From Chromohalobacter marismortui (GTDB lineage: Bacteria; Pseudomonadota; Gammaproteobacteria; Pseudomonadales; Halomonadaceae), in the NCBI RefSeq assembly GCF_004364315.1, contig NZ_SOBR01000005.1:1-64000 (forward strand): 64,000 nt of DNA. Reading direction: 5' to 3'. The notes beneath the pieces were generated by a model that made no database searches, was not told where the DNA came from, and saw only the letters and a program-made list of their open reading frames with translations. This document shows positions 18,815-27,307 of the stretch, piece after piece (within the stretch, counting starts at the first letter, position 1; each line of letters begins with the position of its first letter). A program made the translations under genes and the position numbers.

Positions 18815-19948
18815 TCAACGTGGCGGCAGGTACTCCATTGGGTCTTGAGGCTGGCCGTCCTGGCGCACCTCGAAATGCAATTTAACGCGATCGGCATCGG
18901 TGTCACCCATGGTGGCGATGACATCTCCCGCTTCGACAACATCGTTCTCCTTCACGCGTAACGAGTCGTTATGCGCGTAAGCACTCAGAAAATGATCGTT
19001 ATGCTTGAGAATGATGAGATTGCCGTATCCACGGACGCCACTGCCGGCATACACCACGATGCCTGGACCTGCTGCCCTGACAGGTTGCCCCTTTTCCCCG
19101 GCGATATCAATGCCGGCCGTCACACTGGATTCGTCATCGAAACCGTTGATGACCTCACCCTTGGCAGGCCACTGCCAAGCGACGCTTTCGACCGGCTGGT
19201 ACTCGCGTTGCGAGCGGTCGGTCGTCGTGTCGTTTTCGCCGGCAACGCGGGTGCCGGCATCACTTTCACCGCTGTCGGCGGCAGACGACTCACTGCCTGT
19301 GGCACCGCGTTCATCATCAGGGCGAGATGCCTTGTCGGCTGGCGCCTGATCAGACCCATCACTGGCGGCGGACGTATCCGACGCCTTGCGGGTATCCTTA
19401 CTCTCATCCGTGGAGGCGACGTTCGCATCTGGCGTGTCGTAGACAGGCCCCGGCGCATTGCCGCCGACCTGGGAAGCCGCCGCCACGGCCTGCGTGTCGG
19501 CGGCGACGCCACCCGCTCCAGGCGTTGAAGACACTGAACTCTCCGCAGGAACCAACCAGTCATCATCGCTGCCGCCGCTGGATGCGCTTGCATCGCCCAG
19601 CGGCGTTGTAACGGCAGCGGTCGCCTCAGCTGGAGACGTGCCTGACGCCGACGCGCTTGATGCTCCCTCGGGGGGACTGGCGGGCGTCAGGCGCAACGTC
19701 TGCCCCGGCTCGATGCGGTAAGGGGGCGTAATGTCATTGAGATGCGCCAGGTCACGAAAATCGAGATTATTCTGCCAGGCAATGCCGTACAGGGTATCGC
19801 CCGACTTCACGGTATAGGTACTCGGGGGCGAGCTGTTGCGGCTGACCGAAAGATCTTGCACCTGGGGCGCGCCGCCGGAGCTTACACACCCCGCCAGGCC
19901 CAGCACCACGAATCCCAACACGGGCAATAGTCGACGCGAGTCAGACAT
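18815..19948 (-). CDS. nlpD: Lipoprotein NlpD with LysM and degenerate LytM/M23 domain
   Basis: A 377-residue lipoprotein with lipobox LAGC (Cys21). A LysM domain at about 44-88 (TYTVKSGDTLYGIAWQNN) is followed by a long low-complexity Ser/Ala/Asp linker and a C-terminal M23 domain (GIDIAGEKGQPVRAAG, LSAYAHNDSL, KLHFEVRQDGQP). The first zinc-ligand His expected before the GxDIA motif is absent, as in E. coli NlpD. It is therefore likely a non-catalytic activator of a cell-wall amidase (AmiC) in cell separation. Its start overlaps the end of the DUF368 gene by 8 bases, and rpoS follows 122 bases downstream. Confidence 0.93.
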   Translation of the reverse strand: MSDSRRLLPVLGFVVLGLAGCVSSGGAPQVQDLSVSRNSSPPSTYTVKSGDTLYGIAWQNNLDFRDLAHLNDITPPYRIEPGQTLRLTPASPPEGASSASASGTSPAEATAAVTTPLGDASASSGGSDDDWLVPAESSVSSTPGAGGVAADTQAVAAASQVGGNAPGPVYDTPDANVASTDESKDTRKASDTSAASDGSDQAPADKASRPDDERGATGSESSAADSGESDAGTRVAGENDTTTDRSQREYQPVESVAWQWPAKGEVINGFDDESSVTAGIDIAGEKGQPVRAAGPGIVVYAGSGVRGYGNLIILKHNDHFLSAYAHNDSLRVKENDVVEAGDVIATMGDTDADRVKLHFEVRQDGQPQDPMEYLPPR

Positions 19949-20882
19949 GAGTTCGATCCTCCTGAAAGGGAGAAGGACTGCGTTCGCCGATTACCATGAC
20001 CAACACCAAGCCGGCGATCATCAGGGCGATCGCCGTCAACAAGTGGGCCGGTTCGCCGGTAATGGCGCTGTAGTCCGAAGGCATGAGGTAGCGATAGTCG
20101 AGCGGCACGATCTTGTCACCGCTGGCAAGGCGGTAACTGGCGAGCTCGCGCCATGGCCAGAGTTGCGGCAATGAGCCCAGAATGAAGCCGACCAGGGTCA
20201 AGAGTGTCCCCAAGCGGTAATGATGGAACAACCAGGAAAGTACGCGCGAGAACACCATCAAGCCGATGACACAGCCCGCACCGAAGGTCGCGATCAAGGA
20301 CAGGTCGGCGCTTTTAACGCCTTCCATCACCGTCCCGTAAAGCCCCATCACCAGCAATAGAAAGCTCCCCGAGACACCTGGCAGAAGCATTGCACTGATG
20401 GCAATGGCACCGCCTACCACCAACACCCACTGACTGGCCTCCCCGGGTGCCGGTAACAGGCTCGGCAACCATAACGCCACGCAAACGCCCAGCATCAAGG
20501 GCATGACATGCCGCCATTGCCAATGACCGATCTGTCGGCCCACCACGACAGCCGAGGCCAGCACCAGTCCGAAGAAGAAGGCATTGAGCAGCAACTGATG
20601 ATGAGCCAACAGCCAGGTGACAAGATGCGCGACGCTTACCAGACTCGCGACGATCCCCGATAGCAGGGGCAGCAGAAACGCCAGGTTGAGATACGTCACG
20701 AGCCCTGTCAGACCTTCACGACGCCCTACGCCGAAGGCCCGAGGACCGAATTGCTTGATCGAATCAATCAACTCTTCGTAGATGCCGGTGATAAATGCAA
20801 TGGTTCCGCCGGACACTCCAGGTACCGCATCCGCGGCCCCCATCCCGGCGCCTTTGAAGAACAGCGTCAGGTAACGCTTCAT
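19941..20882 (-). CDS. DUF368 (PopT-type) polyprenyl-phosphate translocase
   Basis: A protein of about 313 residues starting MKRYLTLFFKGAGMGAADAVPGVSGG. The ATG overlaps the pcm stop (ATGA), which fixes the start and drops a 31-residue upstream extension. It has about 8-10 hydrophobic segments. Two copies of the re-entrant PGVSGG signature are visible: AVPGVSGGTIAFITGIYEEL at the N-terminus and LPGVSGSFLLLVMGLYG in the second half. DUF368 proteins have been shown to flip undecaprenyl phosphate back to the cytoplasmic face (PopT). It sits between pcm and nlpD and is coupled to both by overlaps. Confidence 0.85.
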   Translation of the reverse strand: MKRYLTLFFKGAGMGAADAVPGVSGGTIAFITGIYEELIDSIKQFGPRAFGVGRREGLTGLVTYLNLAFLLPLLSGIVASLVSVAHLVTWLLAHHQLLLNAFFFGLVLASAVVVGRQIGHWQWRHVMPLMLGVCVALWLPSLLPAPGEASQWVLVVGGAIAISAMLLPGVSGSFLLLVMGLYGTVMEGVKSADLSLIATFGAGCVIGLMVFSRVLSWLFHHYRLGTLLTLVGFILGSLPQLWPWRELASYRLASGDKIVPLDYRYLMPSDYSAITGEPAHLLTAIALMIAGLVLVMVIGERSPSPFQEDRTHV

Positions 20883-21514
20883 TGTATGACCCCTTCCAAT
20901 AGCGGTACGAATCTGACGCGTTCCAGTCGTGTTCGTTCGAATGTGTTGCCGCGGCGTCGCACGCGTGTCAGCCATTGGCGTCCGGCGTCATCCTCGAGTG
21001 GCGCGATCAATTCCCCGCCATCGTCCAGTTGCGACAACAGTTCCTGGGGAAGCACGCTGGCGCAGGCGGTGAAGAGAATGACATCGAAGGGGGCGGCCTG
21101 CGGCCATCCATGCCCGCCATCTTCGTGACGCAGACGCACGTTATTCACGCCCAGCATGGCCAGGCGAGAGGCGGCACTGCGATGCAGTGCCCCGATACGC
21201 TCGAGGCTGCATACCGACTCGACCAGACGCGCCAGAATCAACGTTTGATAGCCCGAGCCGGTCCCGACTTCCAACACGCGACGCGGTCGTGCGGCCAGCA
21301 CCAGCTCGGTCATCCGCGCCACGATCCACGGCTGCGAAAGCGTCTGGCCATGGCCCAATGGCAAGGCCGTGTCTTCATAAGCACGGTGCGCCAACGCCTC
21401 GTCGAGAAAGACGTGACGCGGTTCCCGCGCCATGACGTCGAGCACTCGCGCGTCGCGAATGCCGCCGGCTTGCAGGCGGCGTATCAGTCGATTGCGAGTA
21501 CGTTGCGAGGTCAT
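20879..21514 (-). CDS. pcm: Protein-L-isoaspartate O-methyltransferase
   Basis: A protein of about 211 residues that repairs isoaspartyl residues using SAM. The start MTSQRTRNRLIRRLQ at 21514 matches Pseudomonas Pcm exactly in position; upstream in-frame codons reach into surE and are rejected. Family motifs are PRHVFLDEALAHRAYEDTAL, HGQTLSQPWIVARMTE and the SAM-binding VLEVGTGSGYQTLILA. It belongs to the stationary-phase survival cluster downstream of surE. Confidence 0.95.
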   Translation of the reverse strand: MTSQRTRNRLIRRLQAGGIRDARVLDVMAREPRHVFLDEALAHRAYEDTALPLGHGQTLSQPWIVARMTELVLAARPRRVLEVGTGSGYQTLILARLVESVCSLERIGALHRSAASRLAMLGVNNVRLRHEDGGHGWPQAAPFDVILFTACASVLPQELLSQLDDGGELIAPLEDDAGRQWLTRVRRRGNTFERTRLERVRFVPLLEGVIQ

Positions 21515-21548
21515 GCCAATGCCACCGAATCGGTACATATCCTCAGTA

Positions 21549-22301
21549 TCAGGCGTTTGACAATGCATCCAGCCAGTTCCGTACGTCGTCCAACGCGGCA
21601 TGCCGCGTGAGATCGGTCTGCAGGGGGGTAATCGACACGTATCCGGCGTCGATGGCGGCGAAGTCGGTATCCGCGCCATCATCGGCGTTATCGCCGACGG
21701 CGGCAATCCAATAACGCTCGCGTCCACGCGGATCTTTCACCTTCATCGGCTGGGCCGCAGGTCCGCGATAGCCCATGCGCGTCACGCGTACGCCCCGGAT
21801 GTCTTCCCAGGGGACGTCCGGCACATTGACGTTAAGCAGGCTGCGTGGCGGCAATGACAGCGACTCCGCCGCCCCCACCAGGGTCGCGGCGACACGCCCG
21901 GCCGTCTCGAAATAGCGCTCGCCGCACAGGGAAACGGCAATCGCTGCCATGCCCAGGTTGCGACCCTCCATGGCGGCCGCCACGGTGCCAGAATACAATA
22001 CGTCATCGCCCAGGTTGCCACCATGATTGATGCCCGAGATGACCAGGTCCGGCTTCTCGTCCCAGACCCCGTTGACGCCCAGGTAAACACAATCGGCCGG
22101 CGTGCCGTCGACCGAATAGAAGCCGTTGTCGAGCGCCGTCAACGACAATGGGCGCGTCAGCGTCAGCGAGTTACTGGCGCCGCTCTTGTCACGGTCCGGC
22201 GCCACCACACGCAGGCGCCCATGTGCCGAGAGTGCATCATGAAGTGCACGCAGCCCCGGTGCATGGACACCATCATCGTTGGATAACAGTAACTTGCGCA
22301 T
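21549..22301 (-). CDS. surE: 5'/3'-nucleotidase SurE
   Basis: A 250-residue metal-dependent nucleoside monophosphate phosphatase. The metal-binding motif SNDDG is at residues 7-11 ([16 protein letters not shown]). The catalytic region [20 protein letters not shown] and the loop [19 protein letters not shown] are intact. Length is typical. It lies 36 bases downstream of truD and 34 bases upstream of pcm, all on the minus strand. Confidence 0.96.
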   Translation of the reverse strand: MRKLLLSNDDGVHAPGLRALHDALSAHGRLRVVAPDRDKSGASNSLTLTRPLSLTALDNGFYSVDGTPADCVYLGVNGVWDEKPDLVISGINHGGNLGDDVLYSGTVAAAMEGRNLGMAAIAVSLCGERYFETAGRVAATLVGAAESLSLPPRSLLNVNVPDVPWEDIRGVRVTRMGYRGPAAQPMKVKDPRGRERYWIAAVGDNADDGADTDFAAIDAGYVSITPLQTDLTRHAALDDVRNWLDALSNA

Positions 22302-22337
22302 ATCTATCCTCTTGCTTTTGTGATCGCCGATAGCCCT

Positions 22338-23384
22338 TCACAGCAATGGGTGGAGCATCAACTCACGCAATACCGAGGTGGCGAAGGCGCCACGCGGCAA
22401 GCCGAAACTGAGTGTCATCCGGTCAGGGCCTGCATGGGTCAGTGACGGCGCGTCGAGCGGCACGCACAGCGCACGTCGATCCACGCGCACGCCGGCCGCC
22501 TCCAATCCCTGCACCAATGTTGCATGTTGCATCACCAGTCGCGTTTCCTCCTCTGCCACCGCAGCGCCACTCTCCAGACGCCCGCTTCCCCACAAGGGGC
22601 CGGTGGGCGTGACGTCGCCGCGCGCGGCACGTTCACGCAAAGCGGCGTCGACGTCGTCGGCCATAAAACGGCTGGCCGTTCCCGCCAATACCAGGACATC
22701 GCCTGGACGCGGCGTTCGCCAGGTTTGCGCACGCAGCCGTGCTGCCAGCACCTCATTGAACAGGAAGCTGCGTGCCGCGGAAAGCTGCATGCCATGCGGA
22801 TCGTCACGCTTGCGCCAGCCGCGCGCGAAGGCCTTCTGGGCAAGCACCAGATTGCGCCCTTCGCGGCCGAAGCGTTGCGGGCCGAAGTAATTGGGCACCC
22901 CGTCTTCGCAAAGGAGCCGCCAACGGCGCGACAGGTCGGGATCCGCGGCCACCGCACCACGCAGGCGAAGCGTAAAGCGATTGGCACGATGTACGCCGCG
23001 CTTGAGCTTGCGTGGATGGCGTTGCGCCTCGTGGACCACGATTCCCACGTCACTCAGTCGAGTGGCAAACGCATCGGGGGCGTCACGCCCAGGCAAATGC
23101 ACCGAGACCCATTGGCGGGTCACCGCGATGCGGTCCTTGAGACCGCTATAGCCCACATCGCGCGGACGCACGCCACACACCCGGGCCACATGCTTGGCGG
23201 CTTCCGGCGTGGTCAGATCACGCTTCTCGATCCACAGCCAGAGATGTTCCCCCTGTCCTTCCGGCGCAAAATCGAACACCTCCTCGACGACGAAGTCGTC
23301 CGGCGTCATGCGAAACTCCCCCGACGCCCGCGGTTCGCCATGCGCGTGGGGCCAGTCGGGAGGCCAGAGCGACATGTCGATCAT
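22338..23384 (-). CDS. truD: tRNA pseudouridine(13) synthase TruD
   Basis: A 348-residue pseudouridine synthase that modifies U13 of tRNA. The catalytic Asp is in [16 protein letters not shown]. Other conserved parts are the N-terminal [21 protein letters not shown] and the [15 protein letters not shown] segment. The ATG overlaps the ispF stop by four bases, showing translational coupling. Confidence 0.95.
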   Translation of the reverse strand: MIDMSLWPPDWPHAHGEPRASGEFRMTPDDFVVEEVFDFAPEGQGEHLWLWIEKRDLTTPEAAKHVARVCGVRPRDVGYSGLKDRIAVTRQWVSVHLPGRDAPDAFATRLSDVGIVVHEAQRHPRKLKRGVHRANRFTLRLRGAVAADPDLSRRWRLLCEDGVPNYFGPQRFGREGRNLVLAQKAFARGWRKRDDPHGMQLSAARSFLFNEVLAARLRAQTWRTPRPGDVLVLAGTASRFMADDVDAALRERAARGDVTPTGPLWGSGRLESGAAVAEEETRLVMQHATLVQGLEAAGVRVDRRALCVPLDAPSLTHAGPDRMTLSFGLPRGAFATSVLRELMLHPLL

Positions 23385-23869
23385 GTCGCATCCGCGCGCG
23401 CCAGTAGCACCACGGCCTCGGCGGCGATGCCTTCCTTGCGCCCGGTGAAGCCCAATCGCTCGCTGGTGGTCGCCTTGACGTTGATCGCATCTTCCGCCAT
23501 TGCGAGCGTCTCGGCGATACGCGTGCGCATCAGCGCGATGTGATCGCTCAAGCGCGGTGCCTGGGCGATGACAGTGGTATCCAGGTTGACGATGCGGTAG
23601 CCCGAAGCGATCACCTGCTCGTCTACCCGGCGCAACAAGTCACGGCTGTCGGCACCTGCCCAGGCGGCGTCGGTGTCGGGAAAATGATGGCCGATATCGC
23701 CCAGGCCACAGGCACCGAGCAACGCATCGCACACTGCATGCAGCAGTACGTCACCGTCCGAGTGGGCGATGAAGCCATGTGTATGGGGGATGCGCACGCC
23801 ACCTATCATCAAGTGATCGCCGTCGCCGAAGCGGTGCACATCAAACCCGTGACCAATACGTAACGTCAT
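23381..23869 (-). CDS. ispF: 2-C-methyl-D-erythritol 2,4-cyclodiphosphate synthase
   Basis: A 162-residue enzyme of the non-mevalonate isoprenoid pathway. The start [15 protein letters not shown] at 23869 overlaps the ispD stop (ATGA). The zinc ligands Asp10 and His12 lie in GFDVH, and the third His in the [18 protein letters not shown] region. The C-terminal [19 protein letters not shown] is typical. It acts downstream of IspD and IspE. Confidence 0.96.
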   Translation of the reverse strand: MTLRIGHGFDVHRFGDGDHLMIGGVRIPHTHGFIAHSDGDVLLHAVCDALLGACGLGDIGHHFPDTDAAWAGADSRDLLRRVDEQVIASGYRIVNLDTTVIAQAPRLSDHIALMRTRIAETLAMAEDAINVKATTSERLGFTGRKEGIAAEAVVLLARADAT

Positions 23870-24588
23870 GAGCATGTCTCGTCGGAAATCGTGGAATCCC
23901 ACGCGGCCTCGCTCAGAAGCCGCGTGGCGAGGGCAAGATCCTCGGGATGCGTGATCTTGAGATTATCCCGGCGGCCGGGCACCAGGCGCGGCGCCAAGCC
24001 TAGCGCCTCGAGTGCCGACGCCTCATCGGTAAGCGCCACGCGGGTGTCCCGGGCATGCGCGAAAGCCCGACACAGCACGCGATAGGAGGCTCCTTGCGGG
24101 GTCATGGCATGCCATAGCCCCTCGCGGGAAACGGTATGCACGACACGGCCGCCGGCATCGGCACGCTTCATCGTGTCCGCTACCGGGGCTGCCAACAGCC
24201 CCCCGTCGGGCGAGCTTTCCAGCACTGCACGCAGGCGACGCAAGTCATCGAGGGCCACGCAAGGCCGGGCGACATCATGGACCAACACCAGGTCATCGTC
24301 CGCCGCGATGGCGTCGAGCGAGGCCAGCGCATTGGCCACCGAATCGGCTCGCGCCTGCCCGCCGGGCACGCGCTGCCACTCCGCGAAAGGCACCCACTCA
24401 GACGCAAAGTGCACATCATCGGCATCCAGGCATAGGCGCAAGGCCGCATCCGGAAACGCGGCATGCAAACGCGCCAGCGTATGCGCCAGTACGGGGCGGC
24501 CCGCGATATCGAGATATTGCTTGGGCAAGGTGGCGCCCATGCGGCGGCCTTGCCCCGCCGCGGGTACGATCAACCACAGTCGGCTCAA
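23866..24588 (-). CDS. ispD: 2-C-methyl-D-erythritol 4-phosphate cytidylyltransferase
   Basis: A 240-residue nucleotidyltransferase of isoprenoid biosynthesis. It has the N-terminal CTP-binding motif [19 protein letters not shown], the [11 protein letters not shown] motif and the [12 protein letters not shown] region with family residues. It is followed directly by ispF with a four-base overlap and preceded by ftsB with another four-base overlap. Confidence 0.96.
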   Translation of the reverse strand: MSRLWLIVPAAGQGRRMGATLPKQYLDIAGRPVLAHTLARLHAAFPDAALRLCLDADDVHFASEWVPFAEWQRVPGGQARADSVANALASLDAIAADDDLVLVHDVARPCVALDDLRRLRAVLESSPDGGLLAAPVADTMKRADAGGRVVHTVSREGLWHAMTPQGASYRVLCRAFAHARDTRVALTDEASALEALGLAPRLVPGRRDNLKITHPEDLALATRLLSEAAWDSTISDETCS

Positions 24589-24950
24589 GGCGCGGCCTCC
24601 TCATGTGTCGACGCCGCTTGTCCGGGATCGCCCTGTAGCACAGCCGCGCTTTGCTCCAGGATAGAGCGCTCGGCGGTCACCCCGGGCACCCAGAAGAACT
24701 CTTCATCACGGCGCACCATGCCCAGGTCACTGCGCGCCCGCTCTTCGATGGCAGCGAGCCCATTCTTGAGATCGATCACTTCTGCCGCCAAGCGGTCGTT
24801 GCGCGCTTGAAGACGAGCGTTCTTCTCTTCGAGCACATCGGCACGGTGACGAATATGGTTGAGTTCGAGTACTCCCCCCTCACCGAGCCACAGGTGATAC
24901 TGCAGTAGAACGATCAGTACCGCTAGTGCAATGCATACCCACTTCAACAT
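24585..24950 (-). CDS. ftsB: Cell division protein FtsB
   Basis: A 121-residue bitopic division protein. The start MLKWVCIALAVLIVLLQYHL at 24950 begins directly with the single membrane helix. A periplasmic coiled coil follows (EEKNARLQARNDRLAAEVID) with the family GLAAIEERARSDLGMV motif. The upstream in-frame extension has no family character. FtsB joins FtsL and FtsQ in the divisome. The ftsB-ispD pairing is typical of gammaproteobacteria. The C-terminal 30 residues are a variable tail. Confidence 0.93.
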   Translation of the reverse strand: MLKWVCIALAVLIVLLQYHLWLGEGGVLELNHIRHRADVLEEKNARLQARNDRLAAEVIDLKNGLAAIEERARSDLGMVRRDEEFFWVPGVTAERSILEQSAAVLQGDPGQAASTHEEAAP

Positions 24951-25068
24951 CGTTGGTTCCGTCCTGGACCGACAGCTGCTCGGCATTATGCCATCATCAA
25001 AGCACCCGCGCAGTGCGCACGGCATGCCATCGCCGTGCGTCTCGCCGACGATGCCAAGGAGCCTACCA

Positions 25069-25380
25069 ATGTACAAACTCGCGTTTTTCGTTCCCGTGGA
25101 CGATGCCGAAAGCGTCAAAGAAGCCGTGTTCGCCACCGGCGCCGGGCGCCTCGGTGACTATGAGGCCTGCTGCTTCCAAACGCCCGGCCAAGGCCAGTTT
25201 CGCCCGCTCGATGGCGCCGACCCGCATATCGGCCAGGTCGGCGCGCTCACTCATGTCGAAGAATTGAAGGTCGAGCTGGTCTGCGACGACGATCGCCTGG
25301 AAGCCGCGGTCGCCGCGCTCAAGCTGGCGCATCCTTATGAGGAGCCGGCATATGAGGCGTGGCGTCTTGCAGACGTTTAG
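25069..25380 (+). CDS. YqfO/NIF3-like small protein
   Basis: A 103-residue protein starting MYKLAFFVPVDDAESVKEAV after an AAGGAG ribosome site. It has the pattern of the stand-alone YqfO domain (PII/CutA-like fold) also found inserted in NIF3-type proteins: FATGAGRLGDYEACCFQTPG, QFRPLDGADPHIG and a terminal AHPYEEPAYEAW. Biochemical function is not established. It is transcribed divergently from ftsB. Confidence 0.85.
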   Translation: MYKLAFFVPVDDAESVKEAVFATGAGRLGDYEACCFQTPGQGQFRPLDGADPHIGQVGALTHVEELKVELVCDDDRLEAAVAALKLAHPYEEPAYEAWRLADV

Positions 25381-25385
25381 GCGCG

Positions 25386-25943
25386 TTACGCACTGCCCAA
25401 ATAACGCTCGCGATCCTCGGCGGTGATATCGCTGACATGCAATGGGTACTCGTCGCCGGGGCGATCATCGAAGTAATGCCGCAGTGTGCGCTCGATGGTG
25501 GGAAACGCCAGTTCCTGCCAGGGGATCTCGGCTTCCTCGAATAGCGCCACCTCGAGACTCTCCGGGCCGGAGGCATAATCACCGTGCAGCTCGCCACGGA
25601 AGATCATGTAGACCTGGTTGATATGCGGCAGGTTGATGAGCGTGTAAAGGCCCTGAAGGTAGACCTCGGCGCAGGCTTCTTCGCGTGTCTCGCGCAAGGC
25701 GGCTTCGGACGTGGTTTCGCCGTTTTCCATGAAACCCGCAGGCAGCGTCCAGTAGCCCATGCGCGGCGCGATTGCACGCCGACACAGCAAGACGCGCTGC
25801 CCCGCGACCGGTAAGGTACCGGCGACGATACGCGGGTTCTGGTAATGGATGGTGCCGCAGGCATCGCAGAGAAAACGTCCGCGATCATCGCCTTCGGGAA
25901 TCGCGAAACGTACGGTTTGGCCACAATGGCTACAGAAATTCAT
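25386..25943 (-). CDS. Zinc-ribbon Nudix hydrolase
   Basis: A 185-residue protein starting MNFCSHCGQTVRF. An N-terminal zinc ribbon (CSHC and CDAC pairs) is followed by a Nudix domain. The Nudix box GFMENGETTSEAALRETREE retains the catalytic REXXEE core but continues AC where the usual G is expected, a variation common in this zinc-ribbon group. It resembles NUDIX proteins acting on nucleotide diphosphate derivatives, but the substrate is not clear; it is too short to be NudC. It converges on the YqfO-like gene 5 bases away and is divergent from the next Nudix gene. Confidence 0.85.
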   Translation of the reverse strand: MNFCSHCGQTVRFAIPEGDDRGRFLCDACGTIHYQNPRIVAGTLPVAGQRVLLCRRAIAPRMGYWTLPAGFMENGETTSEAALRETREEACAEVYLQGLYTLINLPHINQVYMIFRGELHGDYASGPESLEVALFEEAEIPWQELAFPTIERTLRHYFDDRPGDEYPLHVSDITAEDRERYLGSA

Positions 25944-25991
25944 GATTTTCCTCGGGCGAGCGACACGGCGCCCCATTAGGTGAAAAACAAC

Positions 25992-26618
25992 ATGTTAGAG
26001 ACTCTGGGCGAACGCCTGCAAGCTCATCGGCCACGACACCTGAGCACCGACATCCCCAGGGCTGCGGTATTGCTCGCGATCGTCGAACGCCCGGATCCCA
26101 CGCTCTTGCTGACGCGCCGTGCCGATCATCTCGCGCAGCATGGCGGCCAAGTCGCGTTTCCCGGTGGCAAGGTCGAACCCGACGATACCGACTTGTGGAC
26201 CACGGCCTTGCGCGAAGCGCACGAGGAGATCGCCCTGCCGCCCACACACGTCGCGCGCCTCGGCCGACTGAGCGATGTCATCTCGCGCCACGGCATCTGC
26301 GTGACGCCGTTCGTCGGCCTGGTTCCGCCCGGCCTCCCATTGGTGCCGGACCACAATGAGCTGGATACCATTTTCGAGGTACCATTGACGTGGTTCCTGG
26401 AGGATCGCCGCAGCCACACGGATGTCATCCGCCACGCTGAGCGTACTTATTACGTGCCCAGCTATGCCTACGCCAATCATGTAATATGGGGGCTGTCGGC
26501 GATGATGCTGGTCGAGCTGCTGGCGGTGGGGTTCGCGCACCCCATCAGTCTGGATCGCGCGCCGCTGGGCAGCCCGTTGCGTCATCTGCCTGCAGCACCG
26601 CCTCCGCCACGCCCCTGA
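25992..26618 (+). CDS. nudL: CoA pyrophosphatase, NudL/YeaB family Nudix hydrolase
   Basis: A 208-residue protein. The signature LTRRADHLAQHGGQVAFPGG, which runs into the Nudix box (GGKVEPDDTD, then LREAHEEIAL), is diagnostic of the CoA diphosphatase family. This family hydrolyses CoA and its oxidised forms to phosphopantetheine and 3',5'-ADP. ATG at 25992 (MLETLGERLQAHRPR) is preferred; a GTG at 25980 is also in frame. It is divergent from the zinc-ribbon Nudix gene and followed 22 bases later by an oxygenase gene. Confidence 0.88.
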   Translation: MLETLGERLQAHRPRHLSTDIPRAAVLLAIVERPDPTLLLTRRADHLAQHGGQVAFPGGKVEPDDTDLWTTALREAHEEIALPPTHVARLGRLSDVISRHGICVTPFVGLVPPGLPLVPDHNELDTIFEVPLTWFLEDRRSHTDVIRHAERTYYVPSYAYANHVIWGLSAMMLVELLAVGFAHPISLDRAPLGSPLRHLPAAPPPPRP

Positions 26619-26640
26619 CACCTGGACTGGACCCGCCCGC

Positions 26641-27303
26641 ATGCCACGACACGATCCTGCCGATTACCTCGACATGGCCGCATTGCCCCGGCTGCTGGAT
26701 GCGCTGGTCACGCAGGGCTGGTTCGTCGGCGAACGTTTCATCGATACCGCGCTATGCCATTCCTTGCAGGCAGAGTTGCAGGGGCTGAAGGCACAATCGC
26801 ATCTCGACGAGGCAGGCGTCGGCCGAGGCCAGACGCATCGCATCAAACGCGACGTGCGTGGCGATGCCATTCATTGGCTGGACCGCGAAAGCCGAGCCCA
26901 GCGCCAATACCTGACGGTCATGACGTTCTTGCAGCAGGCCATCAACCGTACGCTCTATCTGGGGCTTTTCGAGTTCGAGGCGCACTTTGCCTTGTACCCG
27001 CCCGGGGCCTTCTACAAAAGGCACCTCGACAGTTTTCGCGGTCGCAGCAACCGCATCGTGTCGACCGTGTTGTATCTCAATCCCGCCTGGACGGCAGCGC
27101 ACGGCGGCGAGATGGCGATGTTCGACCCCGACGATCCCGAACGAGAAATCGCGCGGATACGCCCTGAACTCGGCACCTTCGTGTGCTTTCTCGCCGATCG
27201 CATCCCCCACGAGGTGCTGCCGACCCAGGCACCGCGCGCCAGTATCGCCGGCTGGTTCCGCCGCAACACCTCACTCAATGGGATCGTCGATCCCGCATTG
27301 TGA
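26641..27303 (+). CDS. 2-oxoglutarate/Fe(II)-dependent oxygenase
   Basis: A 220-residue protein with a prolyl-4-hydroxylase-like double-stranded beta helix. The iron ligands are visible as H-x-D in FYKRHLDSFRGRSNR and the distal His in ADRIPHEVLP, with the 2OG-binding Arg in RASIAGWFRRN. Supporting features are STVLYLNPAWTAAHGGEMAMF. The substrate is unknown. It probably forms an operon with nudL (22-base gap). The next gene converges on it 4 bases away. Confidence 0.85.
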   Translation: MPRHDPADYLDMAALPRLLDALVTQGWFVGERFIDTALCHSLQAELQGLKAQSHLDEAGVGRGQTHRIKRDVRGDAIHWLDRESRAQRQYLTVMTFLQQAINRTLYLGLFEFEAHFALYPPGAFYKRHLDSFRGRSNRIVSTVLYLNPAWTAAHGGEMAMFDPDDPEREIARIRPELGTFVCFLADRIPHEVLPTQAPRASIAGWFRRNTSLNGIVDPAL

Positions 27304-27307
27304 TCCC

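Noticed and set aside
20883-20975. Extension of the DUF368 protein into pcm
   Set aside because: The family N-terminus begins at MKRYLTLFFKG and the ATG overlaps the pcm stop in the usual ATGA manner.
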